This document shows positions 1-9,659 of a stretch of 64,000 nucleotides of DNA, piece by piece. The DNA is from an uncultured Chryseobacterium sp. (GTDB taxonomy: Bacteria; Bacteroidota; Bacteroidia; Flavobacteriales; Weeksellaceae). The position numbers and the translations under genes were made by a program. The DNA is taken from contig CAJYXJ010000065.1 of the NCBI GenBank assembly GCA_913778085.1, positions 122,326 to 186,325 on the forward strand. The letters are read 5' to 3'. Within the stretch, counting starts at the first letter, position 1. Each line of letters opens with the position of its first letter. The notes beneath the pieces were generated by a model. That model was not told the origin of the DNA. It saw only the letters and a list, made by a program, of their open reading frames with translations, and did no database searches.

Positions 1-1
1 T

Positions 2-277
2 TCTTCCCATCCCTTTGATAAAGAATTTATTGAAGGAAAAATAAAAAATGTAAATGAATTTTTCGGAATCGATAACGGACATGAGCTGGTACATCAGATT
101 GAGAGAAAGCTTCTTCCTTATGATACTGAAAAACAACCGATCTACTTACTGCAGAAAAACGGGAAAAAAATAAGGCTGGACGAATCCGAAGACCAGCTTC
201 TGTCGGGGCTGATGACTAATAAAACAAAGCGGTATATCCTCATGTTTCCGAGAGATATGGAAGGACCGGTTTCTTAA
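2..277 (+). CDS. C-terminal end of a probable HD-domain phosphohydrolase (partial)
   Basis: An open frame entering from the left edge runs 91 codons to TAA at 275-277. The readable part is the C-terminal tail, with the segments ELVHQIERKLLPYD and RYILMFPRDMEGPVS; no catalytic HD motif is inside the window. The assignment rests mainly on context: in Flavobacteriia an HD-domain (dNTPase-like) hydrolase commonly sits immediately before lpxD, and tails of this kind are seen there. The next gene, lpxD, has its own strong promoter, so this gene is probably a separate transcript. If the neighbourhood memory is wrong the product is simply unknown. Confidence 0.45.
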   Translation, partial: SSHPFDKEFIEGKIKNVNEFFGIDNGHELVHQIERKLLPYDTEKQPIYLLQKNGKKIRLDESEDQLLSGLMTNKTKRYILMFPRDMEGPVS

Positions 278-315
278 AGAATATTAAAATTTCAAAATCC
301 GAAAATTAAAAAATG

Positions 316-344
316 TTTGCGAATTACAGAATTTCTTATCTTTG
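316..344 (+). promoter_or_regulatory. Bacteroidota-type promoter of lpxD
   Basis: TTTG at 316-319, 17 bases, then TATCTTTG at 337-344, a full match to the TTG-N17..20-TAnnTTTG consensus of Bacteroidota housekeeping sigma factors. The ATG at 351 is only 7 nt downstream of the -7 box, so the transcript should be almost leaderless. Confidence 0.8.
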
Positions 345-350
345 CAGAAT

Positions 351-1382
351 ATGGAATTTACAGCTTCGCAAATTGCAGGTTTTATCGACGGAAAAATAAT
401 AGGTGACGAGAATGCGCTTATTACTGGGGTTTCACCTATTGAAAGCGGGGAAACAGGACATCTTTCTTTTATAGCACAGGATCGGTTTGCCCATTATCTG
501 GAGACTTCAAAATGTTCCGTCATCATTGTTTCGGAAAATCTTTTATCAAAAGATGCTTACGCGTCTACCGTTATTGCTGTAAAAGATGCTTACCTTTCAT
601 TTCAGATCTTAATGAACCTGTATCAGGAGATGCAGGGCCGGAAAAGCGGTATCGAAGATGGCGCTTCCATTCATGAGACGGCAGCAATCGGGGATAATGT
701 TTATATCGGAACTTTTACCTATGTTTCCGAAAAAGCCAAAATAGGTGAAGGATCACAGATTTATCCGCAGGTGTATATCGGGAAAGGCGTAAAGATCGGT
801 AAAAACTGTAAGATCGACAGCGGTGCTAGGATTTACGACTATTGCATTATCGGAGATAACTGTGTGGTTCATTCCAACACGGTAATCGGTGGGGACGGGT
901 TCGGTTTCCAGCCTACACCGGAAGGTTTCAAAAAAATTCCGCAACTTGGAAATGTTATCATTGAAGATGATGTGGAAATCGGTTCAAACTGCAGCATCGA
1001 CCGGGCGACCATCGGTTCTACGGTAATCGGTAAGGGAACCAAGATCGATAACCTGATCCAGATTGCCCATAATGTTAAGATTGGCAAAAATAACGTCATT
1101 GCCGCACAGGCGGGAATAGCAGGGTCCACTACTATCGGCGACTGGAACCAGATCGGAGGACAGGTGGGTGTCGTAGGACACATCAAAATAGGAAACCAGG
1201 TGAAAATTCAGGCACAGAGCGGGGTAAATACCCATGTGAATGATAAAGATACCGTATACGGATCTCCTGCTATCAGCTATAATGATTACCTCAGAAGCTA
1301 TGTCCATTTCAGAAATCTCCCTGAAATCGTAAAAAGAATAAATAATCTCGAGAATAACTCAAAAGATAAAACTAATGAGTGA
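351..1382 (+). CDS. lpxD: UDP-3-O-(3-hydroxyacyl)glucosamine N-acyltransferase LpxD
   Basis: Transfers a 3-hydroxyacyl chain from ACP to the amino group of UDP-3-O-acylglucosamine, the third step of lipid A synthesis, in the cytoplasm. About 343 residues: an N-terminal uridine-binding domain (to about residue 95), then a long run of hexapeptide repeats (IGxxVxIG type, about 105-310) forming the left-handed beta-helix, with the catalytic-type His in [10 protein letters not shown], and a C-terminal helix. The start is ATG at 351; a TTG nine bases upstream is in frame but lies inside the promoter -7 box. The 3' end overlaps lpxC/fabZ by 8 nt, so translation is coupled. A second LpxD-family gene lies at 4581-5483. 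Confidence 0.95.
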   Translation: MEFTASQIAGFIDGKIIGDENALITGVSPIESGETGHLSFIAQDRFAHYLETSKCSVIIVSENLLSKDAYASTVIAVKDAYLSFQILMNLYQEMQGRKSGIEDGASIHETAAIGDNVYIGTFTYVSEKAKIGEGSQIYPQVYIGKGVKIGKNCKIDSGARIYDYCIIGDNCVVHSNTVIGGDGFGFQPTPEGFKKIPQLGNVIIEDDVEIGSNCSIDRATIGSTVIGKGTKIDNLIQIAHNVKIGKNNVIAAQAGIAGSTTIGDWNQIGGQVGVVGHIKIGNQVKIQAQSGVNTHVNDKDTVYGSPAISYNDYLRSYVHFRNLPEIVKRINNLENNSKDKTNE

Positions 1383-2772
1383 TATGCAAAAAACACTTCA
1401 GCAGGAAGTGACACTTTCCGGAATCGGACTTCATACTGGTAAAGAAGTAAAATTAACCATGAAACCTGCCAGGGAAAATACAGGTTTCGTTTTTGTAAGA
1501 ACCGATCTGGAAGGACACCCGCAGGTGGAAGCAGATGTAAACTATGTAGTGGCAACCGAAAGAGGGACAACCCTGGAAAAACTGGGTGTAAAAATCACTA
1601 CCTGTGAACATCTTTTGGCCGCTCTGGTAGGATGTGATATCGACAATGCTATCCTGGAAATGGATGCTTCCGAACCTCCGATCTTAGACGGCTCATCAAA
1701 ATATTTTGTTGAAGCAATAGAAAGTGTAGGCGTAGTGGAGCAGAATGTTGCCAGAGAATACCTAGTGGTAAAAGAAGTGCTTACCTACAGCGATCCTGCT
1801 ACAGGATCCGAAATTACGATTATTCCTTCAGATACTTATGAGGTAACGACAATGGTAGACTTTGGAACCAAAGTATTGGGAACCCAGAATGCCACACTAA
1901 AAAATATTTCAGAATTCAAGGATGAGATTTCGTCAGCAAGAACGTTCAGTTTCTTACACGAGCTGGAAATGCTCTTGGATCATGGTCTGATCAAAGGCGG
2001 GGATATATCCAATGCGATTGTTTATGTGGATAAGGATCTTACCCCAGAGACGACAGAAAAACTGAAGAAAGCTTTCGGTAAAGACAATGTGTCCATCAGA
2101 CCGAACGGAATTCTTGATAATCTTAATTTAAACTATCCCAACGAAGCGGCAAGACATAAATTACTTGATGTAATCGGTGACCTTGCTTTGGCGGGAGTGA
2201 AAATAAAAGGAAAAGTAATTGCCAACAAACCAGGGCACTACGTAAATACCCAGTTTGCCAAAAAACTGAACCGTCAGTGGAAGCTTCAGAAAAAGAAGAA
2301 CGTTCCTGATTTCGATTTGACCAAAGAACCGGTATTCGATATCAACGGGATCATGAAGCTCATGCCTCACCGCCCGCCGTTCTTACTGATCGATAAAATC
2401 CTTGAGCTTTCCGATTCCCATGTAGTTGGACTGAAAAATGTAACGATGAACGAACCGTTCTTCGTCGGACATTTTCCAAAAGAGCCTGTAATGCCAGGCG
2501 TTCTGCAGGTGGAAGCTTTGGCACAGACCGGAGGAATCCTGGTATTGGCAAGCGTTCCGGATCCTGAAAATTATTCTACCTATTTTATCAAAATCGATAA
2601 AGTAAAGTTCAAAAGAAAAGTAATTCCGGGAGATACGCTGATCTTTAAGATTGAATTGATAGAACCGATCAGAAGAGGAATTGTTCATATGCAGGGATAC
2701 GGCTATGTAGGAGATACGGTAGCAGTAGAAGCGGAACTTATGGCCCAAGTTGCAAAAAATAAAGTTGATTAA
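1375..2772 (+). CDS. lpxC/fabZ: Fused LpxC deacetylase / FabZ dehydratase
   Basis: Bifunctional protein of 465 residues. Residues 1 to about 305 are UDP-3-O-acyl-N-acetylglucosamine deacetylase, the committed zinc-dependent step of lipid A synthesis: the metal-binding His79 in TCEHLLAAL, the PPILDGSS loop, the HKLLDVIGD zinc/catalytic segment and the His of [10 protein letters not shown] are all present. Residues about 320-465 are 3-hydroxyacyl-ACP dehydratase, with [10 protein letters not shown] and the active-site stretch [12 protein letters not shown]. This fusion is a known feature of Bacteroidota and links competing uses of 3-hydroxyacyl-ACP. It starts 8 nt inside lpxD and is followed with no gap by lpxA. 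Confidence 0.95.
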   Translation: MSDMQKTLQQEVTLSGIGLHTGKEVKLTMKPARENTGFVFVRTDLEGHPQVEADVNYVVATERGTTLEKLGVKITTCEHLLAALVGCDIDNAILEMDASEPPILDGSSKYFVEAIESVGVVEQNVAREYLVVKEVLTYSDPATGSEITIIPSDTYEVTTMVDFGTKVLGTQNATLKNISEFKDEISSARTFSFLHELEMLLDHGLIKGGDISNAIVYVDKDLTPETTEKLKKAFGKDNVSIRPNGILDNLNLNYPNEAARHKLLDVIGDLALAGVKIKGKVIANKPGHYVNTQFAKKLNRQWKLQKKKNVPDFDLTKEPVFDINGIMKLMPHRPPFLLIDKILELSDSHVVGLKNVTMNEPFFVGHFPKEPVMPGVLQVEALAQTGGILVLASVPDPENYSTYFIKIDKVKFKRKVIPGDTLIFKIELIEPIRRGIVHMQGYGYVGDTVAVEAELMAQVAKNKVD

Positions 2773-3567
2773 ATGATTCATCAGTTAGCAGCCGTAGACA
2801 AGCGTGCGAAAATCAGCAAAAATGTAATCGTAGAACCATTCACTACCATTGCAGGGGATGTAGAAATCGGGGAAGGAACCTGGATCGGCCCTAATGTTAC
2901 CATTATGGACGGCGCCCGGATCGGCAAAAACTGCCGGATTTTTCCGGGAACGGTAATTTCTGCGATCCCTCAGGACCTGAAATTCGATGGCGAAGATACC
3001 CAGGTGATTATCGGTGACGAAACCACCATCCGGGAGTGTGTTACGGTAAACCGCGGAACAAAAGCATTGGGCTATACCAAGATCGGTAAAAACTGCCTGA
3101 TTATGGCAACTACCCATATTGCACACGACTGTGTTATCGGCGATCATGTGATCATCGTGAATGGGTGTGGCATCGCAGGACATGTGGAAATCGGTGATTA
3201 TACAGTGATGGGAGGCTTATCTGCCGTTCACCAGTTCGGAAAGATCGGAAAGCACGTGATGATTTCCGGAGGAACACTGGTAAGAAAGGATATCCCGCCT
3301 TATGTAAAAGTAGCCAGAGAGCCGATGTCTTATGCCGGAATCAACTCCGTAGGGTTGAGAAGAAGAGGATTCACGAATGAGAAAATTTTTGAAATCCAGA
3401 AAATTTACCGTGCGATTTTCCAGCTGAAAATGAACGTTTCCCAGGCATTGCTGTATATCGAAAAAGAAATGCTGCCGACGGCTGAGAGAGATGAAATCCT
3501 TCAGTTTATCCAGAACTCCCCAAGAGGGATTGTAAAAGGGTACGGAACAGGAAAGGAACGGGAATAA
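2773..3567 (+). CDS. lpxA: Acyl-ACP--UDP-N-acetylglucosamine O-acyltransferase LpxA
   Basis: First enzyme of lipid A synthesis, adding a 3-hydroxyacyl chain to the 3-OH of UDP-GlcNAc. It is 264 residues, the normal family length. Hexapeptide repeats fill residues about 15-190; the catalytic-type His lies in TTHIAHDCVIG, and the C-terminal helical domain (from about 195) carries the acyl-ruler and substrate residues, including the typical GLRRRGF segment. ATG begins on the base after the lpxC/fabZ stop codon, consistent with a three-gene translationally coupled operon. Nothing is unusual about the sequence. Confidence 0.95.
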   Translation: MIHQLAAVDKRAKISKNVIVEPFTTIAGDVEIGEGTWIGPNVTIMDGARIGKNCRIFPGTVISAIPQDLKFDGEDTQVIIGDETTIRECVTVNRGTKALGYTKIGKNCLIMATTHIAHDCVIGDHVIIVNGCGIAGHVEIGDYTVMGGLSAVHQFGKIGKHVMISGGTLVRKDIPPYVKVAREPMSYAGINSVGLRRRGFTNEKIFEIQKIYRAIFQLKMNVSQALLYIEKEMLPTAERDEILQFIQNSPRGIVKGYGTGKERE

Positions 3568-3586
3568 TCAATGAAATAATAACCGG

Positions 3587-3925
3587 ATGAAAATTATAGC
3601 TTTACTGATCATGTTTTCTGCCGCATCATCTCTGTCTGCCCAGCAGACGGAAGGACTGAAAACGGAGAAAACGGCTAAAACTTCAATTCTTGAAAGAAGA
3701 ATTCCTGAAAAGTCCAATGACAGTATCGCTAAGAAAAATTTAAGCGACATCCTTAAGCAGAATACAGGTGGTAATTCTATCTTAGGTACTGCCAGTCCGT
3801 ACAGTTCTGAAATTCAGACCAATGTCAACCGGTTGAATAATAATGTGAATTCATTTAATAGCAATATGTTCGACAGGATGCAACAGACTCAGGGACGGGG
3901 CATACATATTAACAAAAGAAAATAA
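3587..3925 (+). CDS. Small exported protein of unknown function
   Basis: 112 residues with a clear signal peptide (hydrophobic segment followed by SLSAQ, cleavage probably after Ala-Gln region near residue 19). The mature part is polar, with Ser/Asn-rich stretches such as NVNRLNNNVNSFNSN, and no cysteines or recognised domain. It lies 19 nt after lpxA and 15 nt before efp, in the same direction, so it is probably read as part of the lipid A operon. No function can be assigned; a periplasmic or surface location is inferred from the signal peptide only. Confidence 0.7.
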   Translation: MKIIALLIMFSAASSLSAQQTEGLKTEKTAKTSILERRIPEKSNDSIAKKNLSDILKQNTGGNSILGTASPYSSEIQTNVNRLNNNVNSFNSNMFDRMQQTQGRGIHINKRK

Positions 3926-3940
3926 TTATATACAATACTA

Positions 3941-4507
3941 ATGGCAACAAGTAACGATATCAGAAAAGGCCTGTGCATCGAGTACAGCAATGATATTTAT
4001 AAAGTAATCGAATTCCTTCACGTAAAGCCTGGTAAAGGGCCTGCTTTCGTAAGAACAAAACTGAAGTCGGTAACGAATGGAAAAGTAATCGACAATACGT
4101 TCTCCGCAGGTCATAAGATCGATGAGGTAAAAGTAATCACCAGAAAATACCAGTACCTCTATGATGATGAGAACGGGTTCCACTTCATGAACAACGATGA
4201 TTTCTCTCAGCTTTATCTTAACAAAGAAATGATCGAAAACTCCAACCTGATGAAAGCGGGAGAAGAAGTAACGATCATCCTGAAGGAAGCTGATGAAACC
4301 CCTCTCTCTGCAGAACTGCCGCAGTCTGTTTATCTTGAAGTTGTGGAGGCGGATCCGGGAGTAAAAGGGAATACGGCGACCAATGCCCTTAAAAACTCGA
4401 TCGTTGAAACAGGAGCAAGAGTAATGGTTCCTCTGTTCATTGAGCCGGGAGACAAAATCAAAGTGAGCACGGAAGACGGTTCTTACCTTGAAAGAGTAAA
4501 AGAATAA
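3941..4507 (+). CDS. efp: Translation elongation factor P
   Basis: 188 residues, the standard length. EF-P binds stalled ribosomes between P and E sites and promotes peptide-bond formation at polyproline stretches. The KOW-like N-terminal domain carries the tip loop HVKPGKGPAF, with Lys32 at the position that is post-translationally modified in many bacteria; domains II and III follow (OB folds), ending in GDKIKVSTEDGSYLERVKE. It sits between the lipid A genes and the second lpxD-like gene, an arrangement common in Flavobacteriia. No dedicated EF-P-modifying enzyme is seen in the window. Confidence 0.95.
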   Translation: MATSNDIRKGLCIEYSNDIYKVIEFLHVKPGKGPAFVRTKLKSVTNGKVIDNTFSAGHKIDEVKVITRKYQYLYDDENGFHFMNNDDFSQLYLNKEMIENSNLMKAGEEVTIILKEADETPLSAELPQSVYLEVVEADPGVKGNTATNALKNSIVETGARVMVPLFIEPGDKIKVSTEDGSYLERVKE

Positions 4508-4580
4508 TTTTAAATAAAATTTACATCAATTCGGTTTGCGTCTGCACTCCGAATTTTGTTTTATAAGAAACCAATTTGCT

Positions 4581-5483
4581 ATGAGATTCCATTCTCCACA
4601 AAAACTTAAAACCATTGCCGCACTAATCGGGGCGAAAGCTGTAGGTCCCGAAGATTTTGAAGTACTTGGCACCAATGAAATCCATAGGGTGAAGCCTGGG
4701 GATATCGTTTTTGTCAACCATCCCAAGTATTATGATAAAGCATTAAATTCTGCGGCCACCATTATTCTGATCGACAAAGAAGTGGAATGCCCGGAAGGAA
4801 AAGCATTGTTGGTTTCGGAAGATCCCTTCAGGGATTTCAACAAGATCAATACCCATTTTATCCGAATATACAACTTTACGGAAGAACTCCATGATGTGGA
4901 AATCGGCGAAGGAACGCACGTCCACCATTCTGCAGTGATCGGCAATCATGTGAAGATCGGAGAAAATACCCTTATCTTTCCTAATGTAGTAATCGGAGAC
5001 AGAACGGTAATCGGTGACAATGTTGTGATCCAGGCCAATACGGTATTGGGAGGAGACGCTTTTTACTACCGTAAATTAAATGGGAATTTCGACCGCCTGA
5101 TCTCAGTGGGAAATGTGGTAATTGAAAATAATGTAGAGATCGGTAACGGATGTACCATCGACAGAGGGGTTACCGATTCTACCGTGATCGGGGAAGGTTC
5201 CGTACTGGATAATCAGATCCAGATCGGACACGATACGGTGATTGGTAAAAAGTGCCTTATTGCTTCTCAGGTCGGTATAGCAGGATGCTGTATAATTGGA
5301 GACGAGGTAACGCTGTGGGGACAGGTGGGCATCGCTTCCGGAAATAAAATCGAGAGCGGATCCGTATTGCTAGGCAAAACCGGAGTCAACCGGGATCTTG
5401 AAAAAGGGACTTATATCGGGATGTTTGCAGAAGATTTCAAAACCTACCTGAAAAAAGAAGTGAAACTGAGAAATCTCAAATAA
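4581..5483 (+). CDS. Second LpxD-family N-acyltransferase
   Basis: About 300 residues. The N-terminal domain resembles the LpxD uridine-binding domain ([18 protein letters not shown]), followed by hexapeptide repeats from about residue 105 to 270, with a catalytic-type His in [10 protein letters not shown] and a Cys pair in GIAGCCIIG. Start is the ATG at 4581; an in-frame TTG at 4536 would add 15 poorly conserved-looking residues and is less likely. It is a paralogue of the lpxD at 351-1382 with shorter C-terminus. It may acylate a different nucleotide sugar or take a different acyl chain; substrate cannot be told from sequence. It follows efp by 73 nt. Confidence 0.85.
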   Translation: MRFHSPQKLKTIAALIGAKAVGPEDFEVLGTNEIHRVKPGDIVFVNHPKYYDKALNSAATIILIDKEVECPEGKALLVSEDPFRDFNKINTHFIRIYNFTEELHDVEIGEGTHVHHSAVIGNHVKIGENTLIFPNVVIGDRTVIGDNVVIQANTVLGGDAFYYRKLNGNFDRLISVGNVVIENNVEIGNGCTIDRGVTDSTVIGEGSVLDNQIQIGHDTVIGKKCLIASQVGIAGCCIIGDEVTLWGQVGIASGNKIESGSVLLGKTGVNRDLEKGTYIGMFAEDFKTYLKKEVKLRNLK

Positions 5484-5523
5484 ACAAATTGTTTAGATTT
5501 ATCTTTAATCAAAGAAATTTAAT

Positions 5524-5531
5524 TAAATTTG
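5524..5531 (+). promoter_or_regulatory. -7 promoter box of sucD
   Basis: TAAATTTG fully matches TAnnTTTG, 42 nt before the sucD ATG. No good TTG is found at the usual -33 distance. Confidence 0.5.
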
Positions 5532-5573
5532 TCTGCATTTAAAAAGTAATAAATAAATTAAATAAATAATAAA

Positions 5574-6446
5574 ATGTCAATTTTAGTAAACAAAGATTCT
5601 AAAGTAATTGTACAAGGATTTACCGGGAACGAGGGTACTTTCCACGCGGGCCAGATGATCGAATACGGAACCAACGTAGTAGGTGGGGTTACTCCGGGAA
5701 AAGGAGGCAGCGAGCACCTTGGGAAGCCGGTATTCAACACGGTAGCGGATGCTGTGGAAAAAGCCGGAGCCAATGTAAGTATCATTTTCGTACCGCCTGC
5801 ATTTGCTGCTGATGCCATTATGGAAGCTGCTGAAGCGGGGATTAAAGTAATCGTATGTATTACTGAAGGGATTCCTGTTGCGGATATGGTAAAAGTAAAA
5901 TCTTACATCGCCGACAGAGACTGCAGATTAATCGGTCCGAACTGTCCGGGAATCATTACTTCTGAAGAAGCTAAAATTGGAATCATGCCTGGATTCGTTT
6001 TCAAAAAAGGTAAAGTGGGTATTGTTTCAAAATCTGGTACCCTTACTTATGAAGCGGCAGATCAGGTAGTAAGAGCCGGTTACGGTATTTCTACAGCCAT
6101 CGGTATCGGTGGAGATCCGATTATCGGAACAACAACGAGAGAAGCTTTGGAATTATTCATCAATGATCCTGAAACGGAAGCGGTGGTAATGATCGGAGAA
6201 ATCGGTGGTGGTCTTGAGGCGGAAGCGGCAAGATGGTACAAAGCCAGCGGTTCTACAAAACCGGTTGTAGGCTTCATCGCAGGGCAAACGGCTCCTAAAG
6301 GAAGAACCATGGGCCACGCAGGGGCAATCGTTGGGGGTGCAGAAGATACCGCTCAGGCTAAAATGGAGATCATGAGAGAAAACGGAATCAACGTAGTTGA
6401 TTCTCCTGCTGATATCGGTGCTACCGTTGCAAAAATTCTAGGATAA
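5574..6446 (+). CDS. sucD: Succinyl-CoA ligase (ADP/GDP-forming) subunit alpha
   Basis: Alpha subunit of the TCA-cycle enzyme that makes ATP or GTP from succinyl-CoA. 290 residues: CoA-binding Rossmann domain at the N-terminus ([28 protein letters not shown]), then the ligase domain with the phosphohistidine loop [10 protein letters not shown] (His near residue 248) and [20 protein letters not shown]. The beta subunit sucC is not within the window, so the two subunits are unlinked here, as is usual in Flavobacteriia. The leader is AT-rich with a -7 box at 5524-5531. The downstream barrel gene starts 19 nt after the stop and may be co-transcribed. Confidence 0.95.
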   Translation: MSILVNKDSKVIVQGFTGNEGTFHAGQMIEYGTNVVGGVTPGKGGSEHLGKPVFNTVADAVEKAGANVSIIFVPPAFAADAIMEAAEAGIKVIVCITEGIPVADMVKVKSYIADRDCRLIGPNCPGIITSEEAKIGIMPGFVFKKGKVGIVSKSGTLTYEAADQVVRAGYGISTAIGIGGDPIIGTTTREALELFINDPETEAVVMIGEIGGGLEAEAARWYKASGSTKPVVGFIAGQTAPKGRTMGHAGAIVGGAEDTAQAKMEIMRENGINVVDSPADIGATVAKILG

Positions 6447-6465
6447 TTTTTAAAAACATAACCAT

Positions 6466-7134
6466 ATGAAAAAATTTTTATTAGCCTCGGCATTAGCCGT
6501 TTCTGCCATGTCTTTTGCTCAGATCGACTTCGGCAGCACAAGATTCGGTATTATTGCCGGGGGCAACTATTCCGGGGTAAAAAATGCGCATAATCCTTCA
6601 GGTCCGAGATTCGGATTTCAGGGCGGAGTACTGGCCTTGGTCCCTATAGGTTCCGAGAATCAGTTTTTCTTACAGCCGGAAGTAACGTACTACGGGGCAG
6701 GAGAAACAGGAAAGGATAAAAATGCGAAAGGAATAGACGGCTACAATGCTGTTTACGCTAACAATTACCTTAGCGTTCCGATTTATTTTAAAGGGTATTT
6801 TTCAGAAGCAGAATCTGAATTCTTCGGAATGATCGGTCCCAGATTCAATTTTTTAATGAGCCAGAATGTGAAGAACGTACCGGTAATAAGACCTTATTAT
6901 GACCCGAATTTCGTTGATCCTGCATATCCGGAAGTAAACGGAAAGGCGAATAAATTTAATTTTGGATTAGGAATAGGTGTAGGATACAGCTACAAAAGAC
7001 AGCTTGAGCTTGCGGCAAGATATGATTTCGGATTAAGCAATACCTATCCGGGGCTTGATAAAGAACCGAAGGGTACTACCAAATCAAAATCTGAACAGGT
7101 TCTTAGCGTAACTTTAAGTTATATCTTCAACTAA
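6466..7134 (+). CDS. Porin-family outer-membrane beta-barrel protein
   Basis: 222 residues. A Sec signal peptide (MKKFLLASALAVSAMSFAQ) is followed by alternating amphipathic strands typical of the OmpA-like/PorT family 8-stranded barrels (FGIIAGGNYSGV, NYLSVPIYFKGYF, FNFGLGIGVGYSY), ending in a strand SVTLSYIFN whose terminal aromatic plus Asn fits barrel assembly signals. The protein is expected in the outer membrane; its role is unknown. It lies 19 nt after sucD and is followed by a strong terminator at 7160-7188. Confidence 0.85.
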   Translation: MKKFLLASALAVSAMSFAQIDFGSTRFGIIAGGNYSGVKNAHNPSGPRFGFQGGVLALVPIGSENQFFLQPEVTYYGAGETGKDKNAKGIDGYNAVYANNYLSVPIYFKGYFSEAESEFFGMIGPRFNFLMSQNVKNVPVIRPYYDPNFVDPAYPEVNGKANKFNFGLGIGVGYSYKRQLELAARYDFGLSNTYPGLDKEPKGTTKSKSEQVLSVTLSYIFN

Positions 7135-7159
7135 AAATTTATTTCAGGTTGAAACAAAC

Positions 7160-7193
7160 AAAAGGCTGTCCGGAAAGGGCAGCCTTTTGTTTT
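7160..7193 (+). terminator. Rho-independent terminator after the porin-like gene
   Basis: AAAGGCTGTCC (7161-7171) pairs with GGGCAGCCTTT (7177-7187) across a 5-nt loop, followed by a T-rich tract. The same GGCTGTCC core recurs in hairpins at 21458-21494 and 21573-21607. Confidence 0.8.
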
Positions 7194-7204
7194 ATAAGGT
7201 ATTT

Positions 7205-7234
7205 AAACCTAACGGGCTTAAACCCGTTAGGTTT
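7205..7234. repeat. Intergenic palindrome, AACCT..AGGTT family
   Basis: Perfect 12-bp stem AAACCTAACGGG / CCCGTTAGGTTT with a 6-nt loop, lying directly behind a terminator. Its outer AAACCT/AGGTTT arms are shared with palindromes at 11184-11214, 21507-21539 and 21628-21660. Confidence 0.75.
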
Positions 7235-7342
7235 TATTATTTATTTTTACACATTAATTATTCTTAACTCAAACACTCATTGATTATCATATTAAAGTAT
7301 TCTCAGACAAAAATTTGAAAAACCTGCGTGAGATCGTTGGAA

Positions 7343-8656
7343 TCATCCCTTGATCCACTTCCAGATCTCCTTTAGCGTAGCCTTATTTCCATACATTAAA
7401 ATGCCTACCCGGTAAATTTTCCCGGCCAGGAAAATCATAAAAATCGTGGTTCCTAAAAGTAACGTAATCGATAAAGCGATCTGCCATGCCGGCACTCCGT
7501 ACGGGATCCTTGCAATCATAGCTACCGGCGAAGTGAATGGGATGATGGAAAGCCAGAATCCAAGTGGCCCGTCCGGATTGTTCATAAACGTAAAGCTACC
7601 GTACATGCCGACCATCAAAGGAAGAATGGCGAACAAGGTAAACTGCTGCGTTTCAGTTTCGTTATCCACAGCAGAGCCGATCGCAGCATAGATAGAGCTG
7701 TAAAAGATATAGCCTAATAGGAAGAATACGATAAATACAAAAATAATCAGCGGGAAATTAAGTTCCAGCAGGCTGTGCGAAATCTGGGTTCCGATCTGCA
7801 GAAGATCAAATTTACCCATCATCTCCTCATTGCCACCCGGAATATTCTTTGGAATCGATGAAAAGCCTGTATTAAGCACTAAGGCACCGATGACGGACAT
7901 CGTGATCCAGACCACAAATTGTGTCAGGGCCACCATCGTTACCCCAAGGATTTTACCCATCATCAGTTCAAAAGGCTTCACCGAAGAAATAATGATTTCC
8001 ACCACACGGTTATTTTTCTCCTCCAGCACGCTTCTCATGACGCGGACGCCGTAAATGATAATGAACATAAAAGTAACATACATCAGAAGCATGCTCAGAA
8101 CGCTTTTCACGCCGAATGCCAAATCAGAATCTTCCTTGTTATTCTCAGAAACATTAATGGTTTTTAAAGTAAACCCTTTATCCAGATCATCCAGTTGGAT
8201 TTCTGCAATACCTAACTTTTTGATCTTTTCTTTTTTGATCACTTCACTAATATCCGAAACAATCTTCTGCTTCGTATCGAAGCCGATCTTATTATTGATG
8301 ACCAGTCTTGTATTCTGCAAAAGCTGATCGTAATTTCCGTTTTGCAATTCCGGAAGAATAAGAATCCCGTCCAGCGATTCATTGTTTTTCAGATTGTTCA
8401 TTTTAGACTTCTCATCGGCAGCAGGCACAAAAACATAATCCAGCTTATCGGTTGATTTCAGATGGTTTTTAAATAATCCGGTTCTATCCACCACTTCGAT
8501 CACGCTATGCGACTCATTGGCCTTGAACATCAGCCCGATCACGCTTCCGAAACCGATCAGCAGGATAGGAGCCAGCAAAGTCAGTATAATGAAGGATTTC
8601 TTCTTAACCTGTGTCAGAAATTCCCTTTTGGTAATTAAAAAAATATTATTCATCAT
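7343..8656 (-). CDS. ABC-2 type transporter permease (NatB-like)
   Basis: 437 residues. One N-terminal membrane helix (about 20-42, IILTLLAPILLIGFGSVIGL), a large extracytoplasmic region (about 50-185), then five hydrophobic segments between about 190 and 425, the classical ABC-2 permease topology of NatB/DUF3526-like exporters. It is the membrane partner of the ATPase encoded immediately upstream: the ATPase stop and this start overlap in TAATG (or abut, if the second of two consecutive Met codons is used). Substrate is unknown; the family includes Na+ and peptide/antibiotic exporters. Confidence 0.9.
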   Translation of the reverse strand: MMNNIFLITKREFLTQVKKKSFIILTLLAPILLIGFGSVIGLMFKANESHSVIEVVDRTGLFKNHLKSTDKLDYVFVPAADEKSKMNNLKNNESLDGILILPELQNGNYDQLLQNTRLVINNKIGFDTKQKIVSDISEVIKKEKIKKLGIAEIQLDDLDKGFTLKTINVSENNKEDSDLAFGVKSVLSMLLMYVTFMFIIIYGVRVMRSVLEEKNNRVVEIIISSVKPFELMMGKILGVTMVALTQFVVWITMSVIGALVLNTGFSSIPKNIPGGNEEMMGKFDLLQIGTQISHSLLELNFPLIIFVFIVFFLLGYIFYSSIYAAIGSAVDNETETQQFTLFAILPLMVGMYGSFTFMNNPDGPLGFWLSIIPFTSPVAMIARIPYGVPAWQIALSITLLLGTTIFMIFLAGKIYRVGILMYGNKATLKEIWKWIKG

Positions 8657-9567
8657 TAAGAATTGTTGCTTACCGCATTAATAAAAACTTCATTCATGCT
8701 CGGGATCTTTTCGTCGAATGACCTTACCTTGCCTACGTTGACCAGGTCCAGAAGAATAGGGTTCTGGTCGGCTTCGTTTTTCAGATCGAAAGAAAGAAGA
8801 TTGTTCTCATGGGTAATATTGAAAATTTCATATCTGCTTCTAAAAGCATCCAGCTGCAAATCATTTACATCAGAAAGCGTAATCCCGAAAATATTTTTCT
8901 TAAATTTTTCCCTCACATCAAAAACCCGTCCGTCGATAATTTTTTTAGAGTTATTAATTAGAGCGACATAATCGCACATTTCCTCAACACTTTCCATCCG
9001 GTGTGTAGACAGGATGATCGTGGTTCCGTTGTTTTTAAGGTCAATGATCTGGTCTTTGATCAGATTGGCATTCACAGGGTCGAAACCAGAAAACGGCTCG
9101 TCAAGGATCAGCAGATGCGGACGGTGAAGAACGGTTACCACAAACTGGATTTTCTGAGCCATTCCCTTGGAAAGTTCAGATAGCTTTTTTTTCCACCATT
9201 GGTCAATGTGGAGTTTGTCAAACCATTTCTTAGCTTCCTGGAGCGCATCGTTTTTTTTCATGCCTTTCAGCTCGCCGAAATACAGAAGCTGGTCGCCAAC
9301 CGTCATATTTTTATACAGTCCCCGTTCTTCGGGCATGTAGCCAATGTTTTTGATATGGTCTGGGTTGAGATTTTGACCGTTGATTTTTATTTCTCCGGAA
9401 TCCGCCTGGGTGATCTGATTGATGATGCGGATGAAAGACGTTTTTCCGGCTCCGTTCGGACCAAGGAGACCGTATACGCTTCCTTTCGGTACATGGATGC
9501 TGAAATCATCCAAAGCCACCTTCTTGCCCGCATTGTAGGTCTTTTTTATATGTTCGGCTTTTAGCAT
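8656..9567 (-). CDS. ABC transporter ATP-binding protein
   Basis: 303 residues. Walker A GPNGAGKTS, Q-loop region GYMPEERGLY, signature LSKGMAQKIQF, Walker B LLILDEPFSGFDP and switch His ILSTHRM all present within residues 1-215. The C-terminal 85 residues match the DUF4162-type regulatory extension common in NatA/CcmA-like ATPases. It drives the permease encoded directly downstream on the same strand. There is no adjacent two-component pair or self-resistance gene that would indicate a substrate. Confidence 0.92.
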   Translation of the reverse strand: MLKAEHIKKTYNAGKKVALDDFSIHVPKGSVYGLLGPNGAGKTSFIRIINQITQADSGEIKINGQNLNPDHIKNIGYMPEERGLYKNMTVGDQLLYFGELKGMKKNDALQEAKKWFDKLHIDQWWKKKLSELSKGMAQKIQFVVTVLHRPHLLILDEPFSGFDPVNANLIKDQIIDLKNNGTTIILSTHRMESVEEMCDYVALINNSKKIIDGRVFDVREKFKKNIFGITLSDVNDLQLDAFRSRYEIFNITHENNLLSFDLKNEADQNPILLDLVNVGKVRSFDEKIPSMNEVFINAVSNNS

Positions 9568-9632
9568 TAATCTGTTTTTATAATTAGTATAAAAATGTTC
9601 CGAAAGTTACGGAATAATTAAGCCAAAAGAAA

Positions 9633-9656
9633 AAATCCTGATGATTATCAGGATTT
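9633..9656 (-). terminator. Terminator of the small T9SS gene
   Basis: AAATCCTGAT / ATCAGGATTT around a 4-nt loop. Read on the minus strand it lies just after the stop at 9660 and is followed by a run of T. Confidence 0.75.
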
Positions 9657-9659
9657 AAT

